Shown: positions 1 through 8,374, counted from the first letter of the stretch. The stretch: 64,000 nucleotides of DNA from Streptomyces fodineus (GCF_001735805.1 NZ_CP017248.1:6448001-6512000); one strand, 5' to 3'. Notes: a model not told the origin generated them from the letters alone. A program made the numbers and translations.

Positions 1-2247
1 GACCCGGTCGACGAGCAGGCCTACCTCTACACCCAGTTCGAGGTCCCGGACGCCCGCCGGGTGTTCGCCTCCTTCGAGCAGCCGGACCTGAAGGCCACGT
101 TCGAGTTCACCGTCACCGCGCCCAAGGGCTGGTCGGTGATCACCAACTCGCCGGCGAAGGCCACGGCCGCGGACCCGGACGGCAGCACCGTCCAGCACGT
201 CTTCGAGCCGACCCCGCGCATCTCGACGTACATCACGGCGATCATCGTCGGCCCGTACCACTCCGTGCACAGCGTGTACGAGAAGGACGGGCAGAGCGTG
301 CCGCTGGGCATCTACTGCCGCCCCTCGCTCGCCGAGTTCCTGGACTCGGACGCGATCTTCGAGGTGACCCGGCAGGGCTTCGACTGGTTCCAGGAGAAGT
401 TCGACTACGTCTACCCCTTCGCGAAGTACGACCAGCTGTTCGTGCCCGAGTTCAACGCGGGCGCGATGGAGAACGCGGGCGCCGTCACCATCCGCGACCA
501 GTACGTCTTCCGGTCCAAGGTGACCGACGCCGCGTACGAGGTGCGGGCGGAGACGATCCTGCACGAGCTGGCCCACATGTGGTTCGGCGACCTCGTCACG
601 ATGGAGTGGTGGAACGACCTGTGGCTGAACGAGTCGTTCGCCACCTTCACCTCCATCGCCTGCCAGGCCGCCGCCCCCGGCTCGCGCTGGCCGCACTCGT
701 GGACCACGTTCGCCAACTCGATGAAGACCTGGGCGTACCGGCAGGACCAGCTGCCGTCCACCCACCCGATCATGGCGGACATCCGTGACCTGGACGACGT
801 CCTCGTCAACTTCGACGGCATCACCTACGCCAAGGGCGCCTCCGTCCTGAAGCAGCTGGTCGCGTACGTCGGTGAGGACGAGTTCTTCAAGGGCGTGCAG
901 GCCTATTTCAAGGCGCACGCGTTCGGCAACACACGCCTGTCCGACCTGCTCGGCGCGCTGGAGGAGACCTCCGGCCGCGACCTGAAGACCTGGTCGAAGA
1001 AGTGGCTGGAGACGGCCGGCATCAACATCCTCCGCCCGGAGATCGCCACGGATGCCGACGGTGTCGTCACCTCCTTCGCCGTCCGCCAGGAGGCCCCGGC
1101 GCTGCCCGCCGGCGCCAAGGGCGAGCCGGTGCTGCGCCCGCACCGCATCGCGATCGGCCTGTACGACCTCGACGCCGACTCCGGCAAGCTGGTGCGCACC
1201 GACCGGATCGAGCTGGACGTCGACGGCGAACTGACGGCCGTACCGCAGCTGACGGGCGAGCGCCGCCCGGCGGTGATCCTGCTCAACGACGACGACCTGT
1301 CGTACGCCAAGGTCCGCCTGGACGAGCAGTCGCTCGCGGTGGTCACCGAGCACCTCGGCGACTTCACCGAGTCCCTCCCGCGCGCCCTGTGCTGGGCATC
1401 GGCCTGGGACATGACGCGGGACGCCGAACTGCCCACCCGCGACTACCTCTCCCTGGTCCTGTCCGGCATCGCCAAGGAGTCGGACATCGGCGTCGTGCAG
1501 TCGCTGCACCGCCAGGTCAAGCTGGCGATCGAGCTGTACGCCGACCCGGCCGCCCGCGAGCCCCTGCTGGCCCGCTGGACCGACGCCACGCTGGCCCACC
1601 TGCGGGCGGCCGAGCCGGGCAGCGACCACCAGCTGGCCTGGGCCCGCGCCTTCGCGGCGACGGCCCGCACCCCGGAGCAGCTGGACCTGCTGGAGGCGCT
1701 GCTGGAGGGCACCCAGAGCGTCGAGGGCCTGGCCGTGGACACCGAACTGCGCTGGGCGTTCGTGGAGCGTCTCGCGGCGGTCGGCCGCTTCGACGAGGCG
1801 GAGATCGCGGGCGAGTACGAGCGGGACAAGACGGCGGCCGGCGAACGCCACGCGGCGACGGCGCGCGCCGCCCGCCCGACGCCGGAGGCCAAGGCGGAGG
1901 CCTGGTCCTCGGTCGTCGACTCGGACAAGCTGCCGAACGCCGTGCAGGAGGCCGTGATCGCCGGCTTCGTCCAGACCGACCAGCGTGAGCTGATCGCGCC
2001 GTACGCGGACAAGTACTTCGAGGTCGTCAAGGACGTCTGGGACTCCCGTTCGCACGAGATCGCCCAGCAGATCGCCATCGGCCTGTACCCGTCGGTCCAG
2101 GTCTTCGAGGAGACCCTGGCCAAGACCGACACCTGGCTGGCCGCGGCCGAGCCGAACGCGGCCCTGCGCCGCCTCGTCTCGGAGTCCCGCTCGGGCATCG
2201 AGCGGGCGCTGCGGGCGCAGGCCGCGGACGCGGCGGCCGGCCGGTAG
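1..2247 (+). CDS. pepN: Aminopeptidase N, M1 family (5' end outside window)
   Basis: Zinc metallopeptidase that removes N-terminal residues from peptides in the cytoplasm. The frame is already open at base 1, so the start lies upstream; 748 residues are visible against roughly 850 for the family. The substrate-binding GAMEN motif lies at 460-474 and the zinc site HELAH at 562-576, followed by the third ligand in the LNESFA segment. An ERAP1-like C-terminal helical domain fills the rest. A paralogue with the same layout is encoded on the minus strand at 17273-19861. Family assignment is secure; only the N-terminus is missing. Confidence 0.96.
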   Translation, partial: DPVDEQAYLYTQFEVPDARRVFASFEQPDLKATFEFTVTAPKGWSVITNSPAKATAADPDGSTVQHVFEPTPRISTYITAIIVGPYHSVHSVYEKDGQSVPLGIYCRPSLAEFLDSDAIFEVTRQGFDWFQEKFDYVYPFAKYDQLFVPEFNAGAMENAGAVTIRDQYVFRSKVTDAAYEVRAETILHELAHMWFGDLVTMEWWNDLWLNESFATFTSIACQAAAPGSRWPHSWTTFANSMKTWAYRQDQLPSTHPIMADIRDLDDVLVNFDGITYAKGASVLKQLVAYVGEDEFFKGVQAYFKAHAFGNTRLSDLLGALEETSGRDLKTWSKKWLETAGINILRPEIATDADGVVTSFAVRQEAPALPAGAKGEPVLRPHRIAIGLYDLDADSGKLVRTDRIELDVDGELTAVPQLTGERRPAVILLNDDDLSYAKVRLDEQSLAVVTEHLGDFTESLPRALCWASAWDMTRDAELPTRDYLSLVLSGIAKESDIGVVQSLHRQVKLAIELYADPAAREPLLARWTDATLAHLRAAEPGSDHQLAWARAFAATARTPEQLDLLEALLEGTQSVEGLAVDTELRWAFVERLAAVGRFDEAEIAGEYERDKTAAGERHAATARAARPTPEAKAEAWSSVVDSDKLPNAVQEAVIAGFVQTDQRELIAPYADKYFEVVKDVWDSRSHEIAQQIAIGLYPSVQVFEETLAKTDTWLAAAEPNAALRRLVSESRSGIERALRAQAADAAAGR

Positions 2248-2258
2248 GACGGCGGTGA

Positions 2259-2286
2259 GGGCGCCCGGCTTGCGCGCCGGGCGCCC
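2259..2286. terminator. Hairpin between convergent pepN and SDR genes
   Basis: Arms 2259-2269 and 2276-2286 are an 11-bp perfect GC stem with a 6-base loop. It sits in the 47-bp gap between convergent genes, so it can end transcription in both directions. No long U-tract. Confidence 0.7.
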
Positions 2287-2294
2287 TTCCCCGC

Positions 2295-3053
2295 TCAGCG
2301 AGCGACCATCCCGCCGGTGACGTTGACGAACGTGCCGGTGATACCGGCCGCCTGGTCGGAGGCGAGGAAGACCGCCGTGGCGGCGACCTCGGCGAGGGTG
2401 GGGTTGCGGCGGGTCATGCGCATCGTGGCGAGGTTGTCGACGATGCCCTGGACGGCGGCCTCGTCGATCGCCGGGTTGACGGCGGACAGCTTCTCGACGG
2501 TGAACGTCTCGGGCACCCCGGCCGCCCACAGCCCCACGGCCCGCACCCCGCGCGGACCGAGCTCGATCGCCAGATTCCGTACGAGCGTGTCGATCGCGGC
2601 ATCGGCCGGTCCCGTGCCGCCCATCATCGGACTGCCGTGCGCGGAGCCGCTGTTGAGGGTGAGGATCACCCCGGAGCCGCGCTCGGCCATGCGGCGCCCG
2701 GCGGCGCGGGCGGTGATGAAGTTGGCGCGGGCGCCGTTGATCACCGGCCGCAGGAAGTCGTCGACGGGCATGTCGGTGAGCGGGGCGCCCTGCACATCGC
2801 CGCGGGTGACGAGGTTGAACGAGATGTCGACGTCGCCGACGCCCGCGAGGTGCTCCTCCACCGCCGCCTCGTCGAGGGCGTCGACGACGGCGATCTCGGC
2901 GTCCTTGAGGTCGGCGGCCACCGCCTCCAGCGTCCCCCGGGTACGGCCCACGAGATGCACCCGGGCGCCCTCGCGGACGAAGGCGCGGGCCACCGCACCG
3001 CCGATCGAGCCTCCGGCGCCGTAGATGATCGCGGTCTTGTCGGTGAGCAGCAT
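2295..3053 (-). CDS. SDR-family protein lacking the catalytic Tyr and Lys
   Basis: A 252-residue Rossmann-fold short-chain dehydrogenase/reductase-like protein. The N-terminal GAGGSIG (residues 12-18) is a good dinucleotide-binding loop and the NSGS segment (134-137) supplies the usual catalytic Ser. However, the YxxxK motif is replaced: T147 and D151 stand where Tyr and Lys are expected. The C-terminal segment (TGTFVNVTGGM) is typical of the family. It may therefore bind NAD(P) without classical oxidoreductase chemistry, or use other residues. It lies 68 bp downstream of the sigma-factor gene on the same strand and is probably co-transcribed or controlled by it. The substrate is unknown. Confidence 0.85.
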   Translation of the reverse strand: MLLTDKTAIIYGAGGSIGGAVARAFVREGARVHLVGRTRGTLEAVAADLKDAEIAVVDALDEAAVEEHLAGVGDVDISFNLVTRGDVQGAPLTDMPVDDFLRPVINGARANFITARAAGRRMAERGSGVILTLNSGSAHGSPMMGGTGPADAAIDTLVRNLAIELGPRGVRAVGLWAAGVPETFTVEKLSAVNPAIDEAAVQGIVDNLATMRMTRRNPTLAEVAATAVFLASDQAAGITGTFVNVTGGMVAR

Positions 3054-3121
3054 GGTGAACTCCCTGAGGTGTGTCGTTCGTTTCACCGGTACAGACGTAC
3101 GGCGCCTTCGGCGCTCATCGC

Positions 3122-4465
3122 TCACAGCCGCAGCGGCAGCCCGAACGCCGCGAAGAGATGCGGCTCGAAGGAGGTGATCTCCGCGATGCGGTCCTCGGCG
3201 TCGAAGCGGAGCACGTCCAGGACCTGGGCGCGGTAGACGTTCGTACCGGGACGGCGGACGTAACCCCCGGCCGCGAGCTGCCCGTTGGCACGGGCGGGCA
3301 GGTGGCGCCAGTGGCCGAGGAACAGGGGGGACGCGGGGTCGAGGCTCGGGCGCAGGAAGGCGAGGAGCGCGTCGCGGCCGGTGAACCAGAACGGGTTCGG
3401 CGGCATGGTGAGCGTGACGTCCTCGGCCAGCAGCTCGGTCATCGCGTCGAAGTCGAGCCGCTCGGCCGCCGTCATGTACCGCCGCAGCGCGGCCCGCTGG
3501 GCCTCGGTGGCCGGGGCGGCCGTCCAGTTGGTGCGGCTCGCGGGCAGCTGCTCGCGCAGGGCCGGACGGGCCCGTTGCAGCGCGCTGTTCACCGAGGCCA
3601 CGGAGGTGCCGAGGGCCTTGGCCGTCTCGGCGGCGGTGAGCCCGAGCAGGTCGCGCAGCACGAGCGCGGCGCGCTGGCGGGCGGGCAGGTGCTGGAGCGC
3701 GGCCAGCAGGACCAGCTCCACGGTCTCGCGCGCCTGCGCGGCGCTGTCCGGCAGCTCGTCGTCCGGGCAGGGCTGCAGCCAGGTGATACGGGCCGGTGGC
3801 TCGCCGGGGCCGTGGTCCATGCCGGGCAGCGGCTCGTAAGCCTGCGGGCGGCGGGCGGTACGGCGCTGGAAGTCCAGGCAGGCGTTGGTGGCGATGCGGT
3901 ACAGCCAGGTACGGACGCCGGCCCGGCCCTGATAGCCGTCCCGGGCCCGCCAGGCACGCAGGAACGTCTCCTGGACCAGGTCCTCGGCGTCGTCGTAGGA
4001 GCCGGTCATGCGGTAGCAGTGGGCGCGGATCTCGCGGCGGTGCGCCTCGGTGAGGGCGGCGAAGCCGGTCTCGTCGAACGGCGGCCCGGCGGCGGGCGGC
4101 TCGTCGGTTTCCGTCACGGGGGAGTCCGTGACGGAATCCGGGCTGTCGGGGCCGGGGATTTCCGTCACACCCGTCTCCGTGACGGATTGCTCCGCCGTCT
4201 CCTGCGCGAGCCGCGCGATACGGCGCAGCCGGGCCACGGAGGCGGACAGCTCGGTCACGCCCGCGTACAGGGCGGAGGCCGGCCTCGGCACCAGTGCGTC
4301 CGCCTGCCGGCCGACCGACTCGATCAGCTCCTCCAGGCCCCCGCCGCCGTCCTGCCGTTCCCGGTAGGCCTTCTGCCGGCACGCCGCCGAGCAGTACACC
4401 GAGCTACGGCCCCGACGGCCGGCCCGCACCGGAAGGGGCCCGCCACAGCTCGCGCAGATGTCCAT
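3122..4465 (-). CDS. Zinc-finger ECF-type sigma factor with SnoaL-like C-terminus
   Basis: A 447-residue RNA polymerase sigma factor of the SigX5/TIGR02960-like type. Order: a short zinc finger (C4-x2-C7-x17-C25-x3-C29), an Ala/Arg-rich helical stretch, a linker rich in VTE/VTD repeats, sigma region 2 (RMTGSYDDAEDLVQETFLRA), region 4 (LPARQRAALVLRDLLGLTAAE, an HTH) and a SnoaL-like domain (ERLDFDAMTELLAEDVTLTMPP onward). In this family the SnoaL-like tail is thought to modulate activity in place of an anti-sigma factor. The ATG at 4465 was chosen because GGGAGG lies 6 bp upstream. The finger at the front is not part of the usual sigma architecture. The SDR gene just downstream is the likely target or partner. 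Confidence 0.88.
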   Translation of the reverse strand: MDICASCGGPLPVRAGRRGRSSVYCSAACRQKAYRERQDGGGGLEELIESVGRQADALVPRPASALYAGVTELSASVARLRRIARLAQETAEQSVTETGVTEIPGPDSPDSVTDSPVTETDEPPAAGPPFDETGFAALTEAHRREIRAHCYRMTGSYDDAEDLVQETFLRAWRARDGYQGRAGVRTWLYRIATNACLDFQRRTARRPQAYEPLPGMDHGPGEPPARITWLQPCPDDELPDSAAQARETVELVLLAALQHLPARQRAALVLRDLLGLTAAETAKALGTSVASVNSALQRARPALREQLPASRTNWTAAPATEAQRAALRRYMTAAERLDFDAMTELLAEDVTLTMPPNPFWFTGRDALLAFLRPSLDPASPLFLGHWRHLPARANGQLAAGGYVRRPGTNVYRAQVLDVLRFDAEDRIAEITSFEPHLFAAFGLPLRL

Positions 4466-4536
4466 GGCCGCCTCCCGTGGGGTCCGTCGGTCAGTGATCC
4501 TCGTGCACCGGGGCCGCATCCGTCAGCACCCGCGCG

Positions 4537-4854
4537 AACTCCCGTACCGTCCCCCGTTTCCGCGTCCCGCTGCCGCTCCTGGTGCGGGAGCCGGCGTACG
4601 GCGGGGCGTCCGGCTCGGCGCAGTACCGGCCGGCGGTCGCGGCACCCCGCGCCCGGGAGACGGTGTCCGCGCTGTTCGCCGGGGTGTCCACCACCGCCAT
4701 CGTGCTCGGCGCCGTGGCCGGCGGACGGCTCGCGGAGGGGCCGGGCCCGACCGCCGTACCGGTCGTGGGCGCGGGCCGGGCGCTGCCGGCGGCGGCCGTG
4801 GACACGGCGAAGGGCGGCCACGTGACCGTGACCGCCCGTGCGCCCGGCAGGTGA
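4537..4854 (+). pseudogene. Possible relic of an MFS transporter C-terminus
   Basis: The frame ending at 4854 reads like the last transmembrane segment of a DHA1-type MFS exporter: TVSALFAGVSTTAIVLGAVAGG, then GPTAVPVVGAGRALPAAAVD. No start codon with a ribosome binding site and no upstream transmembrane segments are present, so it can only be a truncated remnant. Its stop abuts the stop of asd (4856). The assignment rests on resemblance remembered by eye and is tentative; it could be non-coding. Confidence 0.35.
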
Positions 4855-4855
4855 C

Positions 4856-5875
4856 CTACTTCGCGGACAGCTCCGCCGCCACCAGCTCCGCGATCTGGAC
4901 CGCGTTCAGCGCGGCGCCCTTGCGGAGGTTGTCGTTGGAGATGAACAGGGCGAGGCCGTTGTCCACCGTCTCGTCGCGGCGGATGCGGCCGACGTACGAC
5001 GGGTCCTGGCCGGCCGCCTGCAGCGGGGTCGGGATGTCGGAGAGGGCCACGCCGGGGGCGCCGCCGAGCAGTTCGGTGGCCCGCTCGGGGCTGATCGGGC
5101 GGGCGAACCGGGCGTTGACCTGGAGGGAGTGGCCGGAGAAGACCGGGACGCGCACGCAGGTGCCGGAGACCTTCAGGGCGGGGATCTCCAGGATCTTGCG
5201 GGACTCGTTGCGCAGCTTCTGCTCCTCGTCGGTCTCGTTCAGACCGTCGTCGACGAGGGAGCCCGCCAGCGGGAGCACGTTGAAGGCGATGGCGCGCTTG
5301 TAGACGTTCGGCTCGGGGAATTCGACCGCCCGGCCGTCGTGGGTGAGCTTGTCGGCCTCGGCGGCGACCTTCTGCACCTGGCCGTGCAGCTCGGCCACGC
5401 CCGCGAGACCGGAGCCGGACACCGCCTGGTAGGTGGCGACGACCAGCGCCTCCAGGCCCGCCTCCTCGTGCAGCGGCTTCAGGACCGGCATCGCGGCCAT
5501 CGTGGTGCAGTTCGGGTTGGCGATGATGCCCTTGGGGCGGTCGGCGACCGCGTGCGGGTTCACCTCGGAGACCACCAGGGGTACGTCCGGGTCCTTGCGC
5601 CAGGCGGAGGAGTTGTCGATCACGACGGCGCCCTGGGAGGCGACCTTCTCGGCCAGCGCCTTGGAGGTCGCGCCGCCCGCGGAGAAGATCACGATGTCCA
5701 GGCCGGTGTAGTCGGCGGTCGCCGCGTCCTCCACGGTCACGCCGTCCAGCACGGTGCCGGCCGAGCGCGCCGAGGCGAACAGGCGCAGCTGGGTCACCGG
5801 GAAGTCGCGCTCCGTGAGGATCCTGCGCATGACCGTGCCGACCTGACCGGTGGCTCCGACGATTCCGACCCTCAC
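4856..5875 (-). CDS. asd: Aspartate-semialdehyde dehydrogenase
   Basis: NADPH-dependent reduction of L-aspartyl-4-phosphate to the semialdehyde, the branch point to Lys/DAP, Met, Thr and Ile. The 339-residue length is normal. The nucleotide-binding loop GATGQVG starts at residue 7, the nucleophile is C123 in NPNCTTMAAMP, and the C-terminal part has the SGHSLQVN segment with the active-site His. The GTG at 5875 is the start: GAGGGAG lies just upstream and the protein then begins directly at the Rossmann strand. The frame stays open further upstream but that extension does not resemble the family. Confidence 0.96.
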   Translation of the reverse strand: MRVGIVGATGQVGTVMRRILTERDFPVTQLRLFASARSAGTVLDGVTVEDAATADYTGLDIVIFSAGGATSKALAEKVASQGAVVIDNSSAWRKDPDVPLVVSEVNPHAVADRPKGIIANPNCTTMAAMPVLKPLHEEAGLEALVVATYQAVSGSGLAGVAELHGQVQKVAAEADKLTHDGRAVEFPEPNVYKRAIAFNVLPLAGSLVDDGLNETDEEQKLRNESRKILEIPALKVSGTCVRVPVFSGHSLQVNARFARPISPERATELLGGAPGVALSDIPTPLQAAGQDPSYVGRIRRDETVDNGLALFISNDNLRKGAALNAVQIAELVAAELSAK

Positions 5876-6152
5876 AGCGACTCCCTCTATCTGTCTCGTC
5901 CATGACCGGGGCTTTTCCATCATGCGGCCGACCCCGGTCATGCTGTCCAATTCTTTGCGAGGCGTGCCCGAGGAGTGGGACACGATCACCCGGCGGACGG
6001 TTCCGTACCTCCGCCGGACACCCCTGTGAGCTGGAGAAATTCCCTCCGGCGGGGGCCAGGGCCGCAAGCTGTGCTGTCCGGCCCCTGCCCGTGCGGTCCC
6101 CCGCCACACGGCGATGTGACGTACGCCTCTGCGGACCGCCGAAGACCCGTCC

Positions 6153-6177
6153 GAACGTTTCGGCCCGCCGCCGCGTC
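6153..6177 (+). promoter_or_regulatory. ECF-type promoter in front of the sigma gene at 6208
   Basis: GAAC (6153-6156) and CGTC (6174-6177) separated by 17 bp match the general ECF sigma promoter pattern, and the start codon of an ECF sigma gene follows 30 bp later. This suggests autoregulation. The rest of the 332-bp gap (5876-6207) shows no gene. Confidence 0.5.
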
Positions 6178-6207
6178 GTAGGGGCGAACGCGTGAGGGGG
6201 TGGGCCT

Positions 6208-6765
6208 GTGCTGCGCGGAGGGGCGCGCCGCGACCAGGGCGAGTACGCCGCCGGTACGGACCGCGGGGACCGTACCGGCGACGATCCGCTGGACGCGGCC
6301 CAGGAACGCCGGGTGCGGGCGGTGCTCGCGCTCGGCGGGGTGCCGCAGTCGGACCTGCCGGACGGGGTGCAGCAGGTACGGCTGCGGCTGCTGGAGCGGA
6401 CCGCGAGCGGGCGCCAGGCGCCGCGGGACGTGTCGGCGTGGGCGGCGGTGGTCGCCTCCAATCTCGCCATGGACTGGCACCGGGCCAAGCGGCGCCGGGA
6501 CCGGCTGGGGGAGCGGCTGGCCGCGCTGCGCGAGCCCGCGCGCCCCTCCGGGGAGGAGACCAGCCTGCTCTCCCTCGCCGTCGCCCAGGGCCTGGACGAA
6601 CTCCCCGCCGCCCAGCGGCAGGTCGTCGTCCTGCGCTTCTTCGCCGACCTGCCCGTCCGGGCCATCGCCGAGGAGCTGGCCATCCCCGAGGGCACGGTCA
6701 AGAGCAGGCTGCACACGGCGATCCGCGCTCTGCGCGACCGTCTGCACGAGGACGAGGTGGTGTGA
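6208..6765 (+). CDS. ECF-subfamily RNA polymerase sigma factor
   Basis: A 185-residue minimal sigma factor. Region 2 spans about residues 35-90 (VRLRLLERTASG, then VVASNLAMDWHRAKRRRDR) and region 4 about 118-180 (LDELPAAQRQVVVLRFFADLPVRAIAEELAIPEGTVKSRLHTA), including a clear HTH. The GTG start at 6208 has GAGGGGG 7-8 bp upstream. The stop (6763-6765) is one base before the GTG of the next gene, a coupled arrangement typical of a sigma factor and its membrane partner. A GAAC-N17-CGTC promoter upstream suggests positive autoregulation. The inducing signal is unknown. Confidence 0.9.
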   Translation: MLRGGARRDQGEYAAGTDRGDRTGDDPLDAAQERRVRAVLALGGVPQSDLPDGVQQVRLRLLERTASGRQAPRDVSAWAAVVASNLAMDWHRAKRRRDRLGERLAALREPARPSGEETSLLSLAVAQGLDELPAAQRQVVVLRFFADLPVRAIAEELAIPEGTVKSRLHTAIRALRDRLHEDEVV

Positions 6766-6766
6766 C

Positions 6767-7687
6767 GTGACCGCCGGATTCGGGGGTGCGCAGGGGGCGG
6801 ACGGCACGGACGGTGCCGCAAACGCCGGGGAGTACGGCGGTATGGACGCGTTGATGGCCGCCATCACGGGGGAACCGCTGCCGGAGGAGGCCCACCGCGA
6901 TCCGGGCTTCCTCGCCGAACACCGGGCGGCCGAGGCCGATCTGGCGGTGCTGAAGGATCAGCTGACCCGGCTCGCGGAGGCGCTGACCGGGGAGCGGGCG
7001 GACGGGGCGGCGCCCGCCGAGGGGGCCGTGAGCCCTCGGCCGGCGTCCCGCCCGCGCGATGTCACGCGACCGGTGAGGTCAGGGCACCGGCCCCTGAGCC
7101 CCGGCCGGCCCGCGCGCCTAGGTCGGCCTCCGCGCCCCGGCCGGCCCTCCGGACCGCGCCGGGCGCTGCGGATCGCGTTCGCCTCGCTCGCCGGGGCCGC
7201 GGCCTTCGCCCTGGTCGTCGGGTTCGGCTGGATGGTGACGCACACCGGTGCCTCGGACGACACCAGCGCGAGCGCCGCGGGCAGGAGCGCGGGCGACGCC
7301 CGGGCCAAGGTCTCCGGGGACGGCGGGCGCCCGTCCGACCCGGAACTGGACCTGGCCTGCTCCCGGCTGGTCGTGGAGGGCACCGTGGCCGAGGTGGAGC
7401 CGCGGAAGCCGAGTCCCTGGTCCCGGATCACGCTGACCGTGATCCGCTCCTACAAGCCCGCGCACGGCCCGGCCCGGGTCGTCTTCCTGCTCGACGGCGG
7501 CGCGCGACCGGCCCCGCGCCCGGGCCAGCACGTACTGGTCCAGGTCGGCGTGGGGCAGCGCAAAGCGAGCCTGTGGGCCGTCGGGGACACCCGCGTGGCC
7601 GTCGACCGTGCCTGGATCACCGAGGCGCTGCCCAGGTCCCGGCACCTGACCTGCCCCACCGAGGGGGCGCCGGCCGACAGGCCGTGA
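6767..7687 (+). CDS. Single-pass membrane protein coupled to the ECF sigma factor
   Basis: A 306-residue protein whose start is one base after the sigma stop. Layout: an acidic helical N-terminal part (about 1-85, with DALMAAITGEPLPEEAHRD), a Pro/Arg-rich linker (about 90-130), one transmembrane helix (IAFASLAGAAAFALVVGFGWMV, about 132-153) and an extracytoplasmic domain of about 150 residues with two Cys (in LACSRL and LTCP). The topology and position are those of an anti-sigma factor, but the usual HxxxCxxC zinc anti-sigma motif is absent. It is either a non-canonical regulator or a membrane-anchored sensor. No function can be assigned from motifs. Confidence 0.75.
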   Translation: MTAGFGGAQGADGTDGAANAGEYGGMDALMAAITGEPLPEEAHRDPGFLAEHRAAEADLAVLKDQLTRLAEALTGERADGAAPAEGAVSPRPASRPRDVTRPVRSGHRPLSPGRPARLGRPPRPGRPSGPRRALRIAFASLAGAAAFALVVGFGWMVTHTGASDDTSASAAGRSAGDARAKVSGDGGRPSDPELDLACSRLVVEGTVAEVEPRKPSPWSRITLTVIRSYKPAHGPARVVFLLDGGARPAPRPGQHVLVQVGVGQRKASLWAVGDTRVAVDRAWITEALPRSRHLTCPTEGAPADRP

Positions 7688-7723
7688 CCAGGGTGGGGGT
7701 GTCCCGTATGGCGCGTGATGCGG

Positions 7724-8266
7724 TCAGTTGTCCTTCGAGCGCGCGTAATGCCGGGACGCCTTCGCGCGGTTGCCGCACGCGGCCATCGAGCACCAGCGGC
7801 GGGTGCCGTTCCGGGACGTGTCGAAGAAGTGCAGGATGCAGCTGCCGCCGGAGCAGGTCCGGATGCGTTCCGGGGCCCGGGTGATCAGCTCCAGGTAGTT
7901 CCGGGCGGCGAGCCAGGCCGGCGCCCACGACGGATCGGCGAACTCCGGCTCCTCGGCGGGGCCCTCCGGGGTCAGCCGGGCCCGGATCCGCCCGTGTGCC
8001 AGTACGGCGTCCACGAGCGGCGCGGCCTGGGCCCATGACCCGTGCACCGCGGCCCTGATCGCCTCGCGCGCCTCGCGCAGATGCTCCAGCGTCTCCGCGT
8101 CGGCCGGGTGCTCCCCGGCCAGCCCGTTGCTCGCGAGCCACACCGCCATTCCCTCGGTGTCCCCGAGCAGGTCCTGGGTGACGCCTTCCTTGTTCCACCG
8201 GGTGTTGAGCAGGTCGAGCGCGAGGGGCTCACCGGTGAGCGGGCGGGGATCGCGGGCGGTGGACAT
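7724..8266 (-). CDS. CGNR zinc-finger (ABATE-domain) regulator
   Basis: A 180-residue putative transcription factor. The N-terminal ABATE-type domain (GEPLALDLLNTRWNKEG through LELITRAPERIR) is followed by the C-terminal zinc finger with CSGGSC, WCSMAACGNRAKASRHYAR and the CGNR signature. Such proteins are small, probably DNA-binding regulators often adjacent to their targets. It is divergent from the VOC-family gene at 8375, with repeated TCTAACC-type half-sites between them, so it probably controls that gene and itself. The ligand is unknown. Confidence 0.9.
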   Translation of the reverse strand: MSTARDPRPLTGEPLALDLLNTRWNKEGVTQDLLGDTEGMAVWLASNGLAGEHPADAETLEHLREAREAIRAAVHGSWAQAAPLVDAVLAHGRIRARLTPEGPAEEPEFADPSWAPAWLAARNYLELITRAPERIRTCSGGSCILHFFDTSRNGTRRWCSMAACGNRAKASRHYARSKDN

Positions 8267-8281
8267 CGGGCACTCCCTCTC

Positions 8282-8356
8282 GTCTAACCGCTCAATTGTA
8301 TGTGACCGGTTGACCGCCTGTCTCTAACCACCTAATCTTATCTATGAAGGTTAGAC
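8282..8356. promoter_or_regulatory. Shared operator region of CGNR regulator and VOC gene
   Basis: GTCTAACC (8282-8289) and GGTTAGAC (8349-8356) are perfect inverted half-sites. A third CTAACC lies at 8324-8329, followed by the related CTAATC. The tract is markedly AT-richer than its surroundings and lies between divergent starts, as expected for an autoregulatory operator. Confidence 0.55.
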
Positions 8357-8374
8357 AGCTCGAAGGAGAACACC

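Noticed and set aside
2295..4382. A 695-codon open frame running through both the sigma factor and the SDR
   Set aside because: Only the last 252 codons resemble a protein family; the first part is the Arg/Pro-rich shadow of the sigma gene in another frame.
4491..6821. A 776-codon minus-strand frame across asd and the ECF sigma gene
   Set aside because: It is antisense or out of frame to clear genes and has the Arg/Pro/Ala-rich make-up of GC-rich shadow frames.
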